Notes under the pieces: model-generated | Told to the model about the DNA's origin: nothing | Databases searched by the model: none | What the model saw: the letters and a program-made list of their open reading frames with translations, nothing else | Program-made: the position numbers and the translations under genes | Shown: positions 26,423 to 36,700 of the stretch, one piece after another | Numbering within the stretch: the first letter of the stretch is position 1 | Layout of the letters: each line of letters opens with the position of its first letter | NCBI RefSeq assembly: GCF_002949795.1 | Contig: NZ_CP026693.1 | Span: forward strand, 57,771-121,770 | Reading direction: 5' to 3' | Source of the DNA: Nostoc sp. 'Lobaria pulmonaria (5183) cyanobiont' | Lineage (GTDB): Bacteria > Cyanobacteriota > Cyanobacteriia > Cyanobacteriales > Nostocaceae | Length of the DNA: 64,000 bases

Positions 26423-27870
26423 CAGTAAACCAAAAAGTTTTTAAAATAAGAGCGATTACTAGAAGACTTGTAGCTTATGATACTTATAAATACAGAATAT
26501 TCCCACTAGCAGACATAGTATAGATTATGATTACTTATGATTAGCTAGCCGAAAAGGGTCAATATTAACCTGATGGAATATAGATGCTTTCAACGACTTG
26601 ATATTTCTGCTCAATAGCTTGAGATAAAAAGGCTAACATCTGTTTTAGCGCAAAAAGTATGCGATAAATTAATCGGCTACCTTTCCTTTTACGACTGATT
26701 CTGAGCCAAAGTAGATTTACCCAAATATTAACTAAAAGAAAAGATATACCCACAAATAGTAATCTCAAAACTGGATTTTTATTATTTGTTCTAATTCGAC
26801 AAATATTCTTCAGACGATAACTAGTTTCAATCCCAAATCGTTTTCGATAATCTTGATAAATATAATCTAAATTTGTTCTTACCTTGTGAGTGACATAAAC
26901 AAAGTATTGAACTCCACGCTGATTACGCTTTCCCTTCCTATACTTACAAATAATCCATAAATCAAATGTAACTGAATCATCTTTATCTCTTGTTATTGTA
27001 TAAGTAGTTTTATAACTTTTCCTGCCCTTGAGAAATTGCTTTATTCCTCCCTTTTTTCCCGTTTTGATGGCAGGCATAAGAAAGGGAATATCTAATGCCT
27101 GTAACCATCGGATTACAGGAGTATTAAAAAAACCTCTATCTAAATAGAGTTTCTTCACATTTATTTTAAGAGAGTCAAGTTCTGCTAATAAATAAGTAAT
27201 CAGAGCGACACTAGTATCTGATTGACGAACACCCCTTATTGCAAGGGTTACACGCTTATTCTTAGTAATCACATATAAAGTTGCATAGGCGTAAAATGAA
27301 TGAGTACCAGCTTTGGCTTGACTTCGATATATGTATGCTGATTCCTCTGATGTTGGCTTACCATAATAACAAATTAAATTTAAATCAATCGCTATTTTTA
27401 AAGAGCCTTTTTTCAATCCTAAAGGAATTCGACTTTTCAGCGCTTGATTTATTTGCGCCTCTAATTCCTCAAAATTGTTGATTTTATTGAGATGATATCT
27501 AATATCATTAGCTGTGGGAACGTTCTTTAATAATTTGGCTGTATTTTCAATACTATCTCCACTACTAGCTGCCTTAATTAGAATTTCAAATAAAGTTTGC
27601 TGGTCACATCCCCCCTGAGTTTCAATGGAAAAATTTTCTACTAAACACTCAATAACCTCATCAAGGGTTTCTGAGGCGGTTATTGCCAGTTCTTCTGATG
27701 AAACGCTCAATTTTTTCAGTCAATATGCTACACACTACTCTCATCATTTCATTTTTGGAAATCTTTCAGGATTCTATAAGGATCATTTATATATTTAGTA
27801 TTATATAGCACTTTAAAATACGTAGGCTGAATTAGCGATCGCTCTTTGGGAAAAACTTTTTGGTTTACTG
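26423..27870. mobile_element. ISH3-like insertion sequence with 20-bp terminal inverted repeats
   Basis: CAGTAAACCAAAAAGTTTTT at 26423-26442 is perfectly inverted at 27851-27870, and similarity (GAGCGAT) continues inward. The 1448-bp element carries one transposase gene. The five bases on either side (GTTAT and TAAAT) do not match, so there is no target-site duplication, and both neighbours are truncated genes. This points to a deletion next to the element or recombination between copies. Confidence 0.85.
26565..27710 (-). CDS. ISH3-family (IS4-like) DDE transposase
   Basis: A 381-residue transposase initiated at TTG (27710). The DDE triad can be placed: LKIAIDLNLICYYG (first D, near residue 109), VKKLYLDRGFFNTPVIRWL (second D, near 190) and YRKRFGIETSYRLKN (E, the Y-R-E signature of the IS4 superfamily, near 295). 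The length and motif spacing match ISH3-type elements of cyanobacteria and haloarchaea. It appears intact and lies within the terminal repeats at 26423 and 27870. Confidence 0.85.
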   Translation of the reverse strand: MSVSSEELAITASETLDEVIECLVENFSIETQGGCDQQTLFEILIKAASSGDSIENTAKLLKNVPTANDIRYHLNKINNFEELEAQINQALKSRIPLGLKKGSLKIAIDLNLICYYGKPTSEESAYIYRSQAKAGTHSFYAYATLYVITKNKRVTLAIRGVRQSDTSVALITYLLAELDSLKINVKKLYLDRGFFNTPVIRWLQALDIPFLMPAIKTGKKGGIKQFLKGRKSYKTTYTITRDKDDSVTFDLWIICKYRKGKRNQRGVQYFVYVTHKVRTNLDYIYQDYRKRFGIETSYRLKNICRIRTNNKNPVLRLLFVGISFLLVNIWVNLLWLRISRKRKGSRLIYRILFALKQMLAFLSQAIEQKYQVVESIYIPSG

Positions 27871-28091
27871 TAAATATCATGCAAGGCATAGTGGCAAACT
27901 ATTTTCTTTCCTTGGACAAGGGACAGAAACTCTGTAAGCAGAGTTTTGAGACTTTTAAGGTTAGGCAGATTCTTGTTGTGATTGGGATAATCACTAGAAA
28001 ACCCCTCATAGATCAACCGTCCTTGACTATCCACTATCGCCAATTCACTTAATTCCGGTTTCCCCTCAGTGTCTAAAACTACAAAGTCCAT
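27871..28091 (-). pseudogene. N-terminal fragment of a DEDD-type 3'-5' exonuclease, cut by the IS
   Basis: The fragment reads MDFVVLDTEGKPELSELAIV with the DxE motif of the exonuclease core, then LLTEFLSLVQGKKIVCHYALHDIY, where the family continues into its second D motif. At that point the reading frame runs into the terminal repeat of the ISH3-like element; the following 18 residues are IS-encoded. Only about 73 residues are original, so the enzyme is inactive. The missing C-terminal part is not found on the other side of the IS. Confidence 0.7.
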
Positions 28092-28330
28092 ATAACCCTG
28101 ACTACGAGTAAGCTATAGCAAAATTAACACAGGTATTTTAAAATGGGTATAATTTGTATCACTTAAATAAGTAAGATCGGAAAATATCAGTAGATAACCT
28201 GACAAGTATCAATGTCTTTCAATGGTCGCAGTCAGTATTGATGCGATGAAAATTTTCCACAGCGATCGCAATCTTACTTTGATCAAGGTAAGCTAACTGT
28301 AATTTGATTTTTTAACGTTGACCCAAAAGT

Positions 28331-29347
28331 ATGCTGGCTGGTGCTGCTTTAAGAAAAACAGGTGAAGGTTGGGAGTTTGCGTCCGAAGCTGCCTTAGAAA
28401 ATTTTATTTGGGAGAATCTACAGCAATTATTAAGTTTTACACCTCTCAAACGGCAGTATGCGGCTAAGGGCGAATTCTGCGATATCTTAGCTTTGAACGA
28501 GAGCAAACAGTTAGTTATTTTAGAACTAAAAAATGCTGAAGATAGATATGTTATCCAGCAGCTAACCCGTTATTATGATAATTTGCTAGATGAGCGACTT
28601 TTTTGTGAACAAATAGACTATCACCAACCAGTTAAACTGATAGCTGCCGCACCTTCATTCCACAGACATAATCTGATTGATTGCAAGTATAATCTGCTCA
28701 AAATTGATTTATTGCAGATTCAAGTACTCAAAGACAATCAACAGTTCCAGTTGTGTTTGCAAGACATCAGCACTAATCAAACTTGGTCAATTCCTATTTC
28801 CTATCAAGAGCTAAATTTCAGTAGTACAAAACATAGCATTTCAGAAACACCACAATTGCTTTTAGATTGGCTTGGTGCTTGTTCAGCAGAGGAACAGCAA
28901 GCAATTCTTAAGCTTCGAGAGAAAATTTTGAGCTTTGATGAGCGAATCAAGGAACAAATTGAGAGTAGAAATACTATCAGGTATGGCAAGGGTAAATCGA
29001 AACCTGTGGCTGAATTTTGCTATCAAAGGGCATCTCATAAACCAGTTGTATTTTTCTGGTTGCCAACTCCTAACTCACGGCAAAAAGAAGTAATTGGTCG
29101 GTTACGGCTATGGCTAGAAAGTGAAATAGTTACTCATCTAGGTCATGTCCCAGAAGGTTTTGGGCGAATGAAACTTCAATCCGAATGGGATGCCATACCA
29201 CGAGAAAAACGTCCTAGAAATTTATATTGGAGTCTTTCTCATAAATCATTTATGCCCGTCCCAATTTCTCAAGGTTACAACGATGTTTCTAACTCTTTAG
29301 AATCACTAGCAGATTTAGCACTAACCAAATGGCTTACTAGAATTTAG
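28331..29347 (+). CDS. NucS/DUF91-like nuclease-domain protein
   Basis: A 338-residue protein. The N-terminal 110 residues form a NucS-type PD-(D/E)XK nuclease domain: ASEAALENFIWENLQQLL, then GEFCDILALNESKQLVILELKNA (active-site D and ExK), then VIQQLTRYYDNL (QxxRY motif). The rest is helical and beta text that ends WYS-like (RNLYWSLSHKSFMPVP) and is unrecognised. Such proteins act on mismatched or branched DNA or in defence. It has its own promoter region and stands alone between decayed genes and the defence island. Confidence 0.7.
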   Translation: MLAGAALRKTGEGWEFASEAALENFIWENLQQLLSFTPLKRQYAAKGEFCDILALNESKQLVILELKNAEDRYVIQQLTRYYDNLLDERLFCEQIDYHQPVKLIAAAPSFHRHNLIDCKYNLLKIDLLQIQVLKDNQQFQLCLQDISTNQTWSIPISYQELNFSSTKHSISETPQLLLDWLGACSAEEQQAILKLREKILSFDERIKEQIESRNTIRYGKGKSKPVAEFCYQRASHKPVVFFWLPTPNSRQKEVIGRLRLWLESEIVTHLGHVPEGFGRMKLQSEWDAIPREKRPRNLYWSLSHKSFMPVPISQGYNDVSNSLESLADLALTKWLTRI

Positions 29348-29515
29348 CTAATTTACAAATCAATATGAGCATGATTTCAATACTTACTAATCAATGATTA
29401 CTGTTATTGTTATGTTTTTAATAATCAGCACTCTATTTTTACAACTAATACTAGATCACACATAAACAAAGGTGAGACAATTGGACTGCAACGATAACTG
29501 CTAAAACCCAAAGTA

Positions 29516-30367
29516 ATGAATGATGTGCCTAAAATTAAAGATGAAGTTTGCCGCACAGCACTGATAATGGCAACTAAACGTGCAATAGAAGCTGACAGAC
29601 CAGACCACCTGTTTGATGATCCATTAGCCACACAGTTAGCTGGAGAGACAGGGCAAGCTTGGCGGGAGAAATGGGAACAGGAGGATAGCAATAATCTCCT
29701 TGGTAGTGCGCTTCGGATTCAGTTTGTTGCAGTCCGTACCCGCTTCTTTGATGACTTCATCTTGTCTGTGTTGCCCGAAGCTAAACAGTTAGTCTTTCTA
29801 GGAGTCGGGTTAGACACAAGAGCATTTCGTCTGTCCTTCCCACCACAAAATCGTTTGTACGAATTAGATTTACTAGAATTAATCCAGTACAGAGAAGCAA
29901 TCCTACAAGATAAACCTGCCAAGTGCCATCGTCAGGCGATCGCTGCTGATCTAACGCAACCTTGGTCACATCTGCTTTTGCAAAAAGGCTTTGAGGTTGA
30001 AGCCCCAACACTTTGGCTAATGGAAGGACTATTAATGTACCTGAATGAAGTGGAAGTTAATGAGTTACTCAAAATGATTAGTCAGTTGAGTGCTGACGGC
30101 AGCTACTTGGGGGCTGATTTAGTCAGTGTCAAGTCATGGCAAGTTGGGGCTAAACATCAGAATGGCTTGATTAGCAAGCACTGGCGTTTCGGTACAGACG
30201 AACCAGAACAGTTGTTTGCTGCTCACGACTGGAATGCTTCAGTAATTCAACCAGGAGAAATCAGAGCAAATTACGGACGATATGCTGTCGAATTGACCCC
30301 ACGCGAAATCAAAGGTATGCGGCGTTCTTTTTTGGTTACAGCAAGGAAAGAATCGATAACTTTATAG
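29516..30367 (+). CDS. SAM-dependent methyltransferase, leucine carboxyl methyltransferase (LCM/TIGR00027) family
   Basis: A 283-residue protein. The N-terminus (TALIMATKRAIEADRPDHLFDDPLA) and motif I (QLVFLGVGLDTRAFRL, about residues 90-105) with YELDLLELIQYRE are the family hallmark, together with TLWLMEGLLMYL (about 163). These enzymes methylate carboxyl or hydroxyl groups of unknown small molecules or proteins in bacteria, often in secondary metabolism. No obvious pathway partner is nearby. Well conserved and apparently intact. Confidence 0.85.
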   Translation: MNDVPKIKDEVCRTALIMATKRAIEADRPDHLFDDPLATQLAGETGQAWREKWEQEDSNNLLGSALRIQFVAVRTRFFDDFILSVLPEAKQLVFLGVGLDTRAFRLSFPPQNRLYELDLLELIQYREAILQDKPAKCHRQAIAADLTQPWSHLLLQKGFEVEAPTLWLMEGLLMYLNEVEVNELLKMISQLSADGSYLGADLVSVKSWQVGAKHQNGLISKHWRFGTDEPEQLFAAHDWNASVIQPGEIRANYGRYAVELTPREIKGMRRSFLVTARKESITL

Positions 30368-30407
30368 CTTTTGGTATGCTTGCCCCCCTACTGCCCATCA
30401 CCAGCCC

Positions 30408-30662
30408 TCATGCGACCCCAACAGTTTCGTTAAAAGACCGCACAATAGAAACAATCCCGTCAGCATCACCTGTTACGGATTTTAAGTTTTCCCGTAGCAG
30501 AGGCTTTTCTAACAACTTGCTGGTAAACCGAATCTTTGCACAAGGCTTAACACCAATACGGCTGGTATCAATCCAGTAGCCAATTTCAGGCGGACTAGTG
30601 ATAATCTTGGGAGGTTCAATAATCTCTGCGATCGCCGTCGGCGGGCGGTTACGCTTGGTCAA
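30408..30662 (-). CDS. Small conserved-looking protein, 84 residues
   Basis: Unrecognised. It reads MTKRNRPPTAIAEIIEPPKI then SPPEIGYWIDTSRIGVKPCAKI then LLRENLKSVTGDADGIVSIV, which has the look of a real but unplaced cyanobacterial protein. It is convergent with the methyltransferase. It may be a fragment. The remaining spacer 30663-30850 is AT-rich and probably carries the promoter of the defence operon. Confidence 0.4.
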   Translation of the reverse strand: MTKRNRPPTAIAEIIEPPKIITSPPEIGYWIDTSRIGVKPCAKIRFTSKLLEKPLLRENLKSVTGDADGIVSIVRSFNETVGVA

Positions 30663-30850
30663 AAGCAGAAATTTTATAAAAAATGACTGAATTAAGTAAT
30701 CTTACTACTTACATTGTACTTAAGCTTACTTTAAAACAGAAAAGACTTGTGAGCATACTACTTGCTTGCTCATAAGTATTAATTCAGTAATTACTACTAT
30801 TTTTACTAATTAATCTGCTGCCAAATTTTCAATACTAATATAGGCTAACA

Positions 30851-33697
30851 ATGGCACAAACTATGAACCATTCACCTGGTTCAATAGTCACCTGTCGCAG
30901 TCGGCAATGGGTGATACTACCTTCAGAAAATCAAGATGTTATTCGTCTACGACCGCTTTCTGGCAATGAAGATGAAATTGCTGGTATTTACCAAAAGCTT
31001 TTAGAAGAAGAGCTAGAGAAGATTGAATCAGCTACATTTCCTCTACCTCAAGCTACTAGCGTACAAGACCATGCAGCCGCACTTTTGCTTATGGATGCTG
31101 CACGTCTTTTACTCCGTAGCGGTGCAGGGCCTTTTCGTTGTTTAGGACGGTTGTCATTGCGTCCCCGTCCTTACCAGTTAGTTCCTTTATTGATGGCACT
31201 AAAGTTAGAGACGGTAAAACTGCTTGTAGCTGATGACGTGGGTATTGGTAAGACCATCGAAGCTGGATTAATAGCTCGTGAATTGCTAGACCGAGGTGAA
31301 GTTAAGCGAATTGCAGTACTGTGTCCACCACACTTGTGCGATCAATGGCAGCAGGAATTAAGTGAAAAGTTTCATATTGATGCGGTGGTAGTACGTTCTG
31401 GCACAGCTTCCAAATTAGAGCGAAACATACCTAATAATGACAGTGTTTTTAGTTATTATCGCCACCTGATTGTTAGCTTGGACTATGCCAAGGCAGATCG
31501 TCGTCGTGCTAGCTTTATAACTCACTGCCCTGACTTAGTAATTGTGGATGAAGCACATACTTGCGCCCGTCCAAATAAAACTACAACATCCCAGCAGCAG
31601 CGACACCAGCTAATTACAGAAATTGCCCAAAAACAAGAACAGCATTTACTGTTACTTACAGCTACTCCTCACAGTGGGATTGAAGAATCTTTTCTCTCAC
31701 TTTTAGGTTTGCTGAAGCCGGAGTTTGAGCATTTCAATCTCAATAGCTTAACTGACAAACAACGTGACCACTTAGCCAATCATTTTGTTCAGCGTAGACG
31801 GGCAGATGTCAAGCTTTGGCTAGGGAATGAAACTCCTTTTCCCGAACGAGAGTCAAGCGAGGAGTCATATAAGTTATCGAAAGAGTACAAAGAACTATTT
31901 GATGAAGTCTATGATTTTGCCCGTGGTCTAGTGAAAACGACTACGGCGGACATGAGTCATGCTCAACGTCGGGGAAGATACTGGTCGGCTTTGGCTTTGA
32001 TCCGTTGTGTCATGTCTTCACCTGCGGCTGCGATCGCTACATTAAATCGCCAAGTTAGTAAATCAGGCGAACGCTTAGTCGCTGATTTAGACGAAGATTT
32101 GATGAGTTCTTATGTCCACGATCCCACAGAACAGGAACAAGCCGTTGATGCTTCGCCAACTTTGGTCATAGAACAGGGACAGCAAAGTTATAAAGACGCG
32201 GACAAACGTAAACTTAAAGCTTTTGTGCAAGCAGCAGAGAAGTTACAAGGTGGCAAAGACCAAAAGCTGCAATCGTGCATTGCTACAGTAGAATCTCTGC
32301 TCAAAGACCAGATGAACCCGATTGTCTGGTGTCGCTATATTGCTACGGCAAACTATGTAGCTGATGCTCTCAGGCAGAAATTGGAGAAAAAAGGTAGTCA
32401 GATCCGCGTAATTGCGATTACTGGAGAACTTTCTGAGGATGAGCGAGAAACTCGACTAGAAGAGTTAAAATATTATCCCCAAAGAGTGCTAGTTGCTACA
32501 GACTGTTTGAGTGAAGGGGTAAACCTGCAAACGCACTTCAGTGCAGTAATTCACTACGATTTACCTTGGAATCCTAACCGGTTAGAACAGCGCGAAGGAC
32601 GTATCGACCGCTACGGCCAAATAGCAACTAAGGTGAAAGCCTGCTTGCTTTATGGTCGAGATAATCCTGTTGATGGTGCAGTTCTGGATGTTCTGATTCG
32701 CAAAGCTGTGCAGATTCACAAGTCTTTAGGGATTACTGTTCCCGTACCAATGGAAAGTACTACTGTAGCGGAAGCAGTATTTAAATCCCTTTTTGAACGT
32801 ACTACTGAGGTTATTCAATTATCGCTGTTTGAGTTTCAAGAAGAATCTGCGGTTGATAAAGTTCATAAGAATTGGGACAAGGCAGTAGAACGCGAAAAAA
32901 CCAATCGGACTCGCTTTGCTCAACGTGCCATTAAGCCTGAGCAAGTAGAACAGGAATTAATTGACTCTGACCAAATTTTAGGGAATGAGCAGGATGTAGA
33001 GCGGTTTGTCTTATCGGCTTGCGATCGCATATCTTGTTCTTTAATTAAGAAAAAGCAGGGATGGTTACTTTCCCAACCACCGGATTTTCTTAAGTCAACT
33101 TTAGGGGATAAGTCGCGTTTACTCTCTTTTTCCACCCCAACACCAGAGGGCGTGGAATACGTAGGACGAAATCACCCTTTAGTAGAAGGCTTGGCACGGT
33201 ACATCCTAGAAGATGCACTTTCCCATACAAATGAACCGATCGCAGCACGATGCGGCTTTACTACAACTAATGCGGTACAAAAGCGCACAACTTTGCTGTT
33301 GGTAAGGTTACGGCATTTGTTAGATAGTTCTAAACGTAGTATAGAAACACGGAATACCACATCTCTATTAGCGGAAGAATGCGCGGTTATTGGCTTTACA
33401 GGTTCGCCCTCTAGCCCTAGCTGGTTATCGCAGTTGGAAGCAACATCATTACTGCAACAAGCGAAGCCAGTCAGTGATGTTACTAAAGCTATGAAGCAGA
33501 TAGAAATTGGTGACTTACTCCAAAGGTTAGAAGAACTCCAGCCAGATTTGGAAAAGTTTGCCAGAGAAAGAGCAGAAGAACTTTTACAAAGCCATAGACG
33601 CGTCAGAACAATGACCCAAGAAGGTCGAATTCGCGTCACTCCACAATTGCCGATGGATGTTCTCGGCATTTTCATCCTCCAACCCGGACGTAAGTAA
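30851..33697 (+). CDS. SNF2/COG0553-type helicase, DrmD-like, first gene of a DISARM-like island
   Basis: A 948-residue superfamily 2 helicase with intact motor motifs: RPRPYQL (105-110), VADDVGIGKTIEAGL (motif I, GIGKT 131-135), IVDEAHTCARP (motif II, DEAH 233-236), LTATPHSG (motif III, about 275) and QREGRIDRYGQ (motif VI, 580-590). The N-terminal and C-terminal flanks match DrmD of class 1 DISARM, where it precedes the methylase. In DISARM it is required for restricting phage DNA. It opens a co-directional five-gene run and is separated from the methylase by 65 bases. The assignment to DISARM proper, rather than a relative, is inference. Confidence 0.78.
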   Translation: MAQTMNHSPGSIVTCRSRQWVILPSENQDVIRLRPLSGNEDEIAGIYQKLLEEELEKIESATFPLPQATSVQDHAAALLLMDAARLLLRSGAGPFRCLGRLSLRPRPYQLVPLLMALKLETVKLLVADDVGIGKTIEAGLIARELLDRGEVKRIAVLCPPHLCDQWQQELSEKFHIDAVVVRSGTASKLERNIPNNDSVFSYYRHLIVSLDYAKADRRRASFITHCPDLVIVDEAHTCARPNKTTTSQQQRHQLITEIAQKQEQHLLLLTATPHSGIEESFLSLLGLLKPEFEHFNLNSLTDKQRDHLANHFVQRRRADVKLWLGNETPFPERESSEESYKLSKEYKELFDEVYDFARGLVKTTTADMSHAQRRGRYWSALALIRCVMSSPAAAIATLNRQVSKSGERLVADLDEDLMSSYVHDPTEQEQAVDASPTLVIEQGQQSYKDADKRKLKAFVQAAEKLQGGKDQKLQSCIATVESLLKDQMNPIVWCRYIATANYVADALRQKLEKKGSQIRVIAITGELSEDERETRLEELKYYPQRVLVATDCLSEGVNLQTHFSAVIHYDLPWNPNRLEQREGRIDRYGQIATKVKACLLYGRDNPVDGAVLDVLIRKAVQIHKSLGITVPVPMESTTVAEAVFKSLFERTTEVIQLSLFEFQEESAVDKVHKNWDKAVEREKTNRTRFAQRAIKPEQVEQELIDSDQILGNEQDVERFVLSACDRISCSLIKKKQGWLLSQPPDFLKSTLGDKSRLLSFSTPTPEGVEYVGRNHPLVEGLARYILEDALSHTNEPIAARCGFTTTNAVQKRTTLLLVRLRHLLDSSKRSIETRNTTSLLAEECAVIGFTGSPSSPSWLSQLEATSLLQQAKPVSDVTKAMKQIEIGDLLQRLEELQPDLEKFARERAEELLQSHRRVRTMTQEGRIRVTPQLPMDVLGIFILQPGRK

Positions 33698-33762
33698 AAG
33701 GCTGGTAGTCTTGCAACTGCGCTGCTACCAGCTATTAATTTTTTATTTTTAATTCTCCAGAT

Positions 33763-36700
33763 ATGAAAACTACATTAACTGCGCTTCAAATCGAAGGAAA
33801 TTTACTAGCTCCAGATATGACTGCCCAAATGCTCGAAGGCAGCATCAAAGGACAATTGCCAGAAGACTTTGGTTTTAATAAAACTGACAAGCTAGCAGAT
33901 GAAATTGCTACTGCCTGGGGCGATGCTAAAGCATACTGGGCAGCATTTCAACGCGCATTGGCAAGGCTCGATGAAAATAATTCCGCTACTACAATTACCC
34001 GTGAACTTTGGACAGTGCCATTACTGCAAAGTCTAGGTTATGAACCTGTATACACTGCAACAGCCGAAGTCGTAGAGGACAAAACTTATGCGATTTCCCA
34101 TCGTGCAGAAGCAGGAGAAAATAAACCACCTATCCATATTATTGGTTGTCGGTTAGAAATCGATAAACGTCCTCCCAGTGGCACACCCAGGTTATCAGCA
34201 CACGCACTGGTGCAGGAGTATCTTAACAAGACAGAGCATCTGTGGGCGATCGCAACCAATGGTTATCGCTGGCGGTTACTGCGTGACTCTTCGTTGATGA
34301 CTCGTCTTACTTACGTTGAATTTGACTTAGAACAGATTCTCAACGGTGAGAACTTTGCTGATTTTGGGCTATTTTATCGGTTGTTTCACCGTTCCCGATT
34401 GCCTGAAGGTGTGGATGATGCAGACAAGTGTTTGCTGGAATATTATCACCAAGAGGCAATTCAACAAGGCGGACGGGTACGCGAAAAACTACGGGACGGG
34501 GTTGAAAAAGCCATTGTTCAATTAGGTAACGGTTTTATTCAACATCCGCAAAACGAACGGCTGCGTCAAAAACTTGGAATTATCCCCAATTACGAAGCAG
34601 AAGTTACAAATTACGAATTATATCGCCAATTGTTGCGATTAATTTATCGTTTGCTGTTTTTAATGGTGGCAGAATCCCGCAATTTATTATTAATTGGAGA
34701 TGACTTAGAGAAATCTCGGATTTACCGAGAATATTACAGCATTGAACGCTTGCGAGAGTTAGCCGAACGTCCTCATTGGCGGCGGGAAGGTTTTCAAGAT
34801 TTATGGCAAGGTTTGTGGGTAACTTTCTTGCTCTTTGATGAAAACTGGCGCGGTGAAGTACTAGGTTTGTCTCCCCTCAATGGAGATTTATTTGGTTCAG
34901 GTACTCTTTCAGCTTTAGATAATTGTGCAATTGATAATTATGATTTACTGATAGCACTTCGTCAGCTATCGTTGTACCAAGACAAGGGACAACTACGGCG
35001 GGTTAATTATGAGTACCTAGACGTAGAAGAATTAGGCAGTGTGTATGAAAGTTTACTTGAATTTCATCCCCAAGTAATTTTCCATCAAGGGATATATGAA
35101 TTTGCTTTAGTTTTTGGCAGCGACAGGAAAACTACCGGCTCTTATTATACCCCACCACAGCTTGTACAACAACTGATCAAAACTGCACTTGAACCAGTAA
35201 TTAAAGAAAAGCTTCATAGTACGCAACAGAAGCTAGGCAATTCAGAAAACAATCAAGAATTAGAAAAAGCACTTCTTAGTTTAAAAGTATGTGATCCAGC
35301 TTGTGGTTCAGGGCATTTTCTTTTAGCAGCAGCAAGGCGGATTGGTAAAGAATTAGCCAAAGTCCGTACAGGTGAAGCAGAACCTGGAATTGAACCTTTA
35401 AAATTAGCAATTCGAGATGTTATTCAAAATTGTATTTATGGGGTGGATTTAAACCCGTTAGCAGTGGATTTATGCAAGGTTGCCTTATGGATTGAAGGAT
35501 TTCCTGGTAGGTTACCACTTAGCTTTTTAGACCACAGAATTAAATGTGGAAATTCCTTAGTAGGAGTATTGGATATTAATTGTCTATCTGAGGGAATACC
35601 CGATGAAGCTTATAAGCCTGTAACCGGGGATGATAAAAAGTTATCTTCACAGTTTAAGAAGCGGAATAAGAAAGAACGGGAGACAGATAACCAAGGACAA
35701 TTATCAATATTTGGAGGTTTACAAACTGAACGTACACACTATACAGAAAGTGCGCGGGAGTTAGGAGATATTCCTGAATCCACACCGCAACAAGTGAGAG
35801 AAAAGCAAGCACGATATCAGCAAGCTCGTAAAGATTTGGGATGGTGGCGAGATTATTCTACGTGTAATTTGTGGACTGCGGCATTTTTTATGCCCTTGAC
35901 TGAAGAAAACTTGCAGCTTTTGCCAACAACGGCGGTGTTAACTCAGCTATTGCAAGGTACTTTGTCAACACAAGAGATAGTAAATGCAACAAATAAGTTG
36001 GCTGAGGAGAAGCATTTTTTTCACTGGCCTTTGGAGTTTCCTGAAGTGTTTGAAGTAGATGGATTTGACTGTGTACTAGGAAATCCACCTTGGGAACGGA
36101 TTAAGCTACAAGAAAAGGAGTTTTTTGCTTCTCAAAGTGCGGAAATTGCTAATGCTATAAACAAGGCGGCACGAGAGAAGCTAATTAAAGAATTACCAAA
36201 GAAAAATCCTGAGCTAGCACAAGCTTTTGAAAAAGCAAAACATGATGCTGAAGCGCAGAGTAAGTTTTTCCGGGAGTCTAGTAGATTTTCTTTGACTGCG
36301 GTGGGAGATATCAATACTTATGCTGTGTTTGCAGAGACTACAAGAAAGTTAATTTCGCCTGATGGAAGGCTAGGTATAATTGTTCCTACGGGAATTGCGA
36401 CTGATGATACAACTAAAAAGTATTTCGGTGATTTGATTAAATCTCAGTCCTTAGCAAGTTTAACAGGTTTTGAAAATGAAGCTTTTATTTTTCCATCAGT
36501 ACATCACTCTTTTAAATTTTGTACTTTAGCTGTTACAGGTAAAAATGTTAAAGTTAAAGAAGCAGACTTTACATTTTTCTGCCGTTACTTTGCCGATACT
36601 AATAACCAGGTACGTCATTTTAATCTATCCTCAGAAGAGATTGCTTTAATTAATCCAAATACTCTTACTTGCCCAATTTTTAGAACTAGTAGCGATGCCG

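Noticed and set aside
30376..30579. Plus-strand frame of 67 residues after the methyltransferase
   Set aside because: It overlaps the more protein-like minus-strand frame at 30408-30662 and has no ribosome-binding site.
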